9,869 nt of DNA from assembly GCA_937981945.1 (NCBI GenBank), contig CALJNJ010000039.1, positions 1 to 9,869 of the forward strand. The letters run 5' to 3'. This document shows, in pieces, positions 6,762-9,869 of the stretch (positions are counted from its first letter, which is position 1; the number at the start of each line of letters is the position of its first letter). The notes beneath the pieces were generated by a model, which saw only the letters and a program-made list of their open reading frames with translations, ran no database searches and was not told the origin of the DNA. A program made the translations under genes and the position numbers. The DNA is from an uncultured Caulobacterales bacterium (GTDB lineage: Bacteria > Pseudomonadota > Alphaproteobacteria > Caulobacterales > Maricaulaceae).

Positions 6762-7512
6762 GACAGATACGATTGACGGAGCAGATGTCAGCGCGGCGCC
6801 GGCTCAGAAGAAAAGTCTGGCCAAAAGATTATTGCCCCTGGGCGTAATTGCGGCAGCCCTGACGGCGTTCTTCGCTTTGGGCGGACCAGAATATGTCAAT
6901 CTGGAAAGTCTGAAACAAAACCGCGAATGGCTTGCCGGTTTTGTTCAAGATAATTTTCTTGTGGCATTTCTGGGATTTATAGCGCTCTACGCCACATTGG
7001 TTGGTATTTCATTTCCGGGCGCCGGCTTTTTGTCCATCTTTGGCGGATTTTTGTTCGGAACCTTTACGGGTGCGTTCGGTATTGTAATCGGCGCAACCAT
7101 TGGTGCCTGCATCATTTTCATGGTGGCGCGCAATGCGCTGGGTGACGGCCTGACCGAGAAGATGGGCCCCTATATGAAAAAGTTTGAAAAGGGTCTGAAT
7201 AAGAACGAACTGTCTTATTTGTTTTTATTACGTCTTGTACCGATCTTCCCGTTCTTTGTGGTCAATGTGGTCCCGGCTTTGTTTAATGTTAAATTTCGCA
7301 ATTACGCTTTGTCGACCGGCCTGGGCATTATTCCCGGCTCATTGGTCTATGCCTCTATCGGGGACGGGGCGAGCGCCATCTTTGAACAGGGCGGGGATTT
7401 GAAATTATCCGGCGTCATGACGGAGCCCCGCGTGCTGTTCCCTATTATCGGACTCGCCTGCCTGGCCATGATCCCCATCCTTTACAATAAATTCAAAGCT
7501 CAGCCCGCATAA
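6754..7512 (+). CDS. TVP38/TMEM64 family inner-membrane protein (DedA superfamily)
   Basis: A 252-residue polytopic membrane protein of the SNARE-associated/VTT domain family (PF09335). Relatives include DedA lipid-carrier flippases and eukaryotic TMEM41B/VMP1/TMEM64 scramblases; the role of bacterial TVP38 proteins is mostly unknown. ATG 6754 has a TGGAG ribosome site 6 bases upstream and lies inside the end of the DUF547 gene (8-base overlap). Longer in-frame starts would only add a non-conserved stretch read from that gene. After a charged cytosolic tail (1-25) come hydrophobic segments at about 29-44, 66-87, 92-125, 153-175, 183-205 and 228-244. The family core is clear: ISFPGAGFLSIFGGFLFG (85-102), LLRLVPIFPFFVVNVVPALFN (158-178) and the LGIIPGSLVYASIG block (190-203). 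It lies 30 bases before a MerA-like reductase gene, a partner with which this family is also found fused in some bacteria. Confidence 0.92.
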   Translation: MSKTDTIDGADVSAAPAQKKSLAKRLLPLGVIAAALTAFFALGGPEYVNLESLKQNREWLAGFVQDNFLVAFLGFIALYATLVGISFPGAGFLSIFGGFLFGTFTGAFGIVIGATIGACIIFMVARNALGDGLTEKMGPYMKKFEKGLNKNELSYLFLLRLVPIFPFFVVNVVPALFNVKFRNYALSTGLGIIPGSLVYASIGDGASAIFEQGGDLKLSGVMTEPRVLFPIIGLACLAMIPILYNKFKAQPA

Positions 7513-7542
7513 GCGAATCCGAGCTTAAGAGAGAGAAACTCC

Positions 7543-8997
7543 ATGTCTAAAACTCAATATGATGTCGATATTTGCATTATCGGCGCCGGTTCCGGCGGAT
7601 TGTCCACGGCTTACGGCGCCTCCCATTTGGGCCGTTCCGTCGTCTTGTTCGAAGCGGATGAGATGGGCGGTGATTGCCTCAATTATGGCTGCGTGCCGTC
7701 CAAGGCGTTGATCTCTGCGGCGAAATACGCTCATGCCCAAGGCGCGGGCGCGAAGTTGGGTATTGAGCCCGCCAAAGCGAAAGTGGATTTCCCGGCGGTC
7801 AAAGCCCACATTCAAGGCGTTATTGATACCATCGCCCCGGTCGATAGTGTGGAGCGCTATGAAGGGTTTGGCGTTACTGTGATTAAAGAGCGTGCCCGGT
7901 TCAAAGACAAAGACACGGTTGAGTCCGACAGCACGGAAGTCCGCGCCAAGCGGTTCATTGTGGCCACGGGATCGCGGGCTTCGGCCCCGCCAATTCCCGG
8001 CTTGGCCGAGACGCCCTATCTGACGAATGAAACGATCTTTCAAATTGACGAGCAGCCAAAGCATCTTCTGATAATCGGCGCCGGCCCCATTGGTTTGGAG
8101 CTGGGTCAGTCTTTTAAGCGCTTGGGGAGCGAGGTCACAATTATCGATATAGCCGCGCCCTTGGGCCGCAGCGAACCCGAGCACGCCAAAGCCTTGGTGC
8201 ACGCTCTTGAATCCGAAGGGGTCGTGTTTCGGGCGCCCGTGAAAACGGAAAAAATCTCCGGTAAAAAGGGCGCCATTACAATTCACCTCGAAGGCGGCGA
8301 AACCATAAAGGGGAGCCACCTCTTGGTCGCGGCAGGACGCGCGCCGGCTATCAGCGGCTTGAACTTGGACGCCGCCGGGGTCACTCATGACCGCCGAGGC
8401 ATTGAAACTGATGATTGCCTGCGAAGCTCCAATAAAAAGGTTTACGCCGTCGGTGATGTGGCCAAGGACAAAAAGGGTTATCCGCGCGGCGGTCTTACCC
8501 ACGCGGCAGGCTATCACGCGGGCATTATCATCAAGGCGTTTTACTTTCTGCCGCCATTGTTTAACCGGTGGTTCGGGAAGGCGACGACAGATCGTATGCC
8601 GGCCGCAATTTACACGGCGCCAGAGCTTGCCTCTATCGGCATGACGGAAGCTCAAGCTATTGATGCCGGTCACAAAGTCAGGCCGCTGACATTTGAGTTT
8701 GAAGAAAATGACCGCGCTATTGCCGAACGCAGCCGCGAAGGCGAGGTAAAAATAATCGCGACGACCAAAGGTAAAATCCTGGGCGCGTCTATTATCGGAG
8801 AAGGCGCCGGTGATCTCATCCAGATGATTTCCGTGGCCATGGCCAATAACGTCAAAATTTCCGGTCTGGCGCAGATTATCTCGCCCTACCCGACCCGCGG
8901 CGAAGCGGTTAAGCGGGCGGCGAGTTCGTTTTACACGGATGCTCTGTTCAGCGACAAAACCAAAAAACTGGCCGGTCTCTGGACAAAATTCCACTAG
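7543..8997 (+). CDS. FAD-dependent pyridine nucleotide-disulfide oxidoreductase (MerA/Lpd-like)
   Basis: A 484-residue class I flavoprotein disulfide reductase, expected to pass electrons from NAD(P)H through FAD to a CxxxxC dithiol in the cytoplasm. It shows the FAD loop GAGSGG (14-19), redox site GGDCLNYGCVPSK with Cys45 and Cys50, VATGSR (140-145), NAD(P) loop GAGPIG (179-184), YAVGDV (301-306) and a dimerisation domain. In the C-terminal HPTxxE catalytic motif the His is Tyr (PYPTRGE, Tyr449, Glu454), as in mercuric reductases. However, the N-terminal metal-binding domain and the C-terminal Cys pair of true MerA are absent, so Hg(II) reduction is doubtful. The ATG at 7543 follows a purine-rich GAGAGA. 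The gene uses no TTA, CTA or TCA codons, unlike its neighbours. It sits in series with the TVP38 gene (30-base gap), suggesting a joint function. The electron acceptor is unknown. Confidence 0.93.
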   Translation: MSKTQYDVDICIIGAGSGGLSTAYGASHLGRSVVLFEADEMGGDCLNYGCVPSKALISAAKYAHAQGAGAKLGIEPAKAKVDFPAVKAHIQGVIDTIAPVDSVERYEGFGVTVIKERARFKDKDTVESDSTEVRAKRFIVATGSRASAPPIPGLAETPYLTNETIFQIDEQPKHLLIIGAGPIGLELGQSFKRLGSEVTIIDIAAPLGRSEPEHAKALVHALESEGVVFRAPVKTEKISGKKGAITIHLEGGETIKGSHLLVAAGRAPAISGLNLDAAGVTHDRRGIETDDCLRSSNKKVYAVGDVAKDKKGYPRGGLTHAAGYHAGIIIKAFYFLPPLFNRWFGKATTDRMPAAIYTAPELASIGMTEAQAIDAGHKVRPLTFEFEENDRAIAERSREGEVKIIATTKGKILGASIIGEGAGDLIQMISVAMANNVKISGLAQIISPYPTRGEAVKRAASSFYTDALFSDKTKKLAGLWTKFH

Positions 8998-9002
8998 CTC
9001 AT

Positions 9003-9031
9003 CATAATCTCCCAAACGGGGAGAGATTATG
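9003..9031 (+). promoter_or_regulatory. Start-codon-sequestering hairpin upstream of the last membrane-protein gene
   Basis: CATAATCTC (9003-9011) is the exact reverse complement of GAGATTATG (9023-9031). Additional CC/GG pairs are possible inside the 11-base loop. The right arm contains the ATG start (9029-9031) and part of the GGGGAGAG ribosome site (9018-9025). The left arm begins 5 bases after the upstream TAG at 8995-8997, so a ribosome finishing that gene would cover and open it. This fits translational coupling; an operator or thermosensor is also possible. The geometry is directly visible; the role is inferred. Confidence 0.55.
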
Positions 9032-9727
9032 TTTATCGGACATTACGGACCGGCGGTTTGGGATACGCAGCGCGGCGGCGGCAAGCCGCTTATCAAGCTT
9101 TGGGAAGCCTTCTTGGCCGTGCAGGCCATGGATCTTTTCTGCGGCGCATTGATAATGTTCGGCATTGAAGGCACGCGGCTAACGGATAATGGCGCGCCTG
9201 TTTTTGATATTCCCTGGTCTCATTCGCTTTTATCCTCCGTGGTTATCGCTGTGATCGCAGGTTTGGTTTACAAGGTTTTCAGGCCCCAAAGTGGCCGCCG
9301 TGAATTTTGGGTGATCGCTATATTGGCCTTTTCCCATTGGCTTTTGGACTTGATCGTCCACCGACCGGATCTGGCGCTCTATCCGGGCGGCGAAACGCTT
9401 TTAGGCTTTGGGCTTTGGGACCTGCCTTGGGTGGCCTTTGTTCTGGAGGCCGGGCTATTGGCGGGCGCATTTTTGTTTTGGCAAAAAGTCACAAAGGCCA
9501 AAAACAAAAAATATGATTACGCCATCTGGGGCCTTTTCCTGTTAATGGCAGTCGCCCATTTCGCGGTGATTGTATTTCAGGGCCTGCAAGTCCAAAACGG
9601 CACTTATGATCACACCGCACAGCCGCCCACTATGGCGCTGGGCTTGTCTATGCTGCTGGCTTTCGCGCTGTTTGCTTTTTTGATCAGCCGGATCGAGCGC
9701 GGCCGGCCGTCTAAGTTCAGCGACTAA
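9029..9727 (+). CDS. Uncharacterised polytopic membrane protein with conserved His/Asp motifs
   Basis: A 232-residue integral membrane protein with about six hydrophobic segments (roughly 24-46, 63-82, 92-111, 132-151, 164-184, 202-221). I recognise it as a recurring but unnamed family by its opening MFIGHYGPA, the WSHSLLSS block (63-70), SHWLLDLIVHRPDL (102-115) and the GFGLWDLP block (126-133). The ordered polar residues His5, Asp35, His65, His103, Asp107, His111 and Asp114 recall the YdjM/DUF457 membrane-bound putative metal-dependent hydrolases, but I cannot confirm homology. ATG 9029 has a strong ribosome site (GGGGAGAG) that is also part of a hairpin. The gene follows the FAD reductase by 31 bases on the same strand and probably belongs to its transcript. 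Its stop interlocks with that of the convergent mipA-like gene. Confidence 0.8.
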   Translation: MFIGHYGPAVWDTQRGGGKPLIKLWEAFLAVQAMDLFCGALIMFGIEGTRLTDNGAPVFDIPWSHSLLSSVVIAVIAGLVYKVFRPQSGRREFWVIAILAFSHWLLDLIVHRPDLALYPGGETLLGFGLWDLPWVAFVLEAGLLAGAFLFWQKVTKAKNKKYDYAIWGLFLLMAVAHFAVIVFQGLQVQNGTYDHTAQPPTMALGLSMLLAFALFAFLISRIERGRPSKFSD

Positions 9728-9869
9728 AACTTATAAGCCAGGGCAACGCCGCCGAAAAACTGATCCTTTGAGCCGCGTTCTTTCACCAAGGGAGAACCCG
9801 CGGCATCGCCGCTCAAGCGATCATAATTGCCGATAAGGGTTATGCCGGAGCTGTAAGAGAGCGGCATCA
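9724..9869 (-). CDS. MipA/OmpV family outer-membrane protein, C-terminal fragment
   Basis: The last 47 codons of a gene that enters from the right edge on the minus strand; it is too short to be obvious as an isolated frame. Read from 9867 it gives MPLSYSSGITLIGNYDRLSGDAAGS-type residues, then PLVKERGSKDQFFGG and a final VALAYKF. The pattern Y-x-x-L-x-GDAA-x-SPLV-x-x-x-GS-x-x-Q followed by a barrel strand ending in aromatic-Lys-Phe is characteristic of the MltA-interacting MipA/OmpV family. The terminal Phe is the usual BAM recognition signal of outer-membrane beta-barrels. The codon preceding 9867 is incomplete, and the methionine here is internal, not a start. The TAG stop (9726-9724) overlaps the TAA of the facing gene, leaving no room for a terminator between them. 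Confidence 0.8.
   Translation of the reverse strand, partial: MPLSYSSGITLIGNYDRLSGDAAGSPLVKERGSKDQFFGGVALAYKF

Noticed and set aside
7543..8997. Mercury-resistance reductase (merA).
   Set aside because: The C-terminal vicinal cysteines and the N-terminal metal-binding domain are missing, and no merR, merT or merP is nearby.
7525..9015. A 496-codon open frame on the minus strand, fully antisense to the FAD oxidoreductase.
   Set aside because: It is in codon register with the sense gene and is explained by that gene's lack of TTA, CTA and TCA codons. Its translation shows no recognisable domain and is rich in Arg, Gly and Phe, as expected of an antisense shadow. The sense gene has all motifs of its family.

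Overview
The window looks like a chromosomal segment of an alphaproteobacterium. The main signs are an MnmE beginning with the DTIFALSSG form of the family's N-terminus, the divergent rph / hrcA-grpE arrangement, and a MipA/OmpV-type outer-membrane protein that indicates a Gram-negative envelope. Base composition is intermediate rather than very GC-rich. I cannot name a genus. There are no tRNA or rRNA genes, insertion sequences, CRISPR arrays or prophage genes. Coding density is very high, and the largest gap is about 97 bases.

Layout. Bases 1-393 are the 3' end of a PQQ-type soluble aldose/sugar dehydrogenase, coupled by a TAATG overlap to mnmE (393-1760), which encodes a tRNA-wobble-modification GTPase. 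On the opposite strand, reading leftwards, rph (RNase PH, 4034-3321) is followed by an EthA-like Baeyer-Villiger flavin monooxygenase (3238-1766). This ends five bases from the mnmE stop. Diverging from rph is hrcA-grpE (4132-5878), the heat-shock repressor and the DnaK nucleotide-exchange factor. A convincing RpoH (sigma-32) promoter sits almost on top of the hrcA start codon.

The rest is a four-gene rightward block: an exported DUF547 protein (5958-6761), a TVP38/TMEM64 (DedA-superfamily) membrane protein overlapping it by 8 bases (6754-7512), a MerA/dihydrolipoamide-dehydrogenase-like FAD disulfide oxidoreductase (7543-8997), and an uncharacterised polytopic membrane protein with ordered His/Asp residues (9029-9727). 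The block meets, tail to tail, the 3' end of a mipA/ompV-like gene (9869-9724) with interlocking stop codons.

The housekeeping genes cover tRNA modification, tRNA 3'-end maturation and the heat-shock chaperone system. The least understood part is the DUF547-TVP38-FAD-reductase block. It combines a periplasmic protein with paired cysteines, a membrane protein of the lipid-scramblase/flippase superfamily and a cytosolic disulfide reductase. It reads like an envelope redox or lipid module of unknown function. Its first and last genes both have inverted repeats overlapping the ribosome-binding site. The one over the last gene (9003-9031) pairs the start codon itself and begins five bases after the upstream stop, so it may act as a translational-coupling switch.
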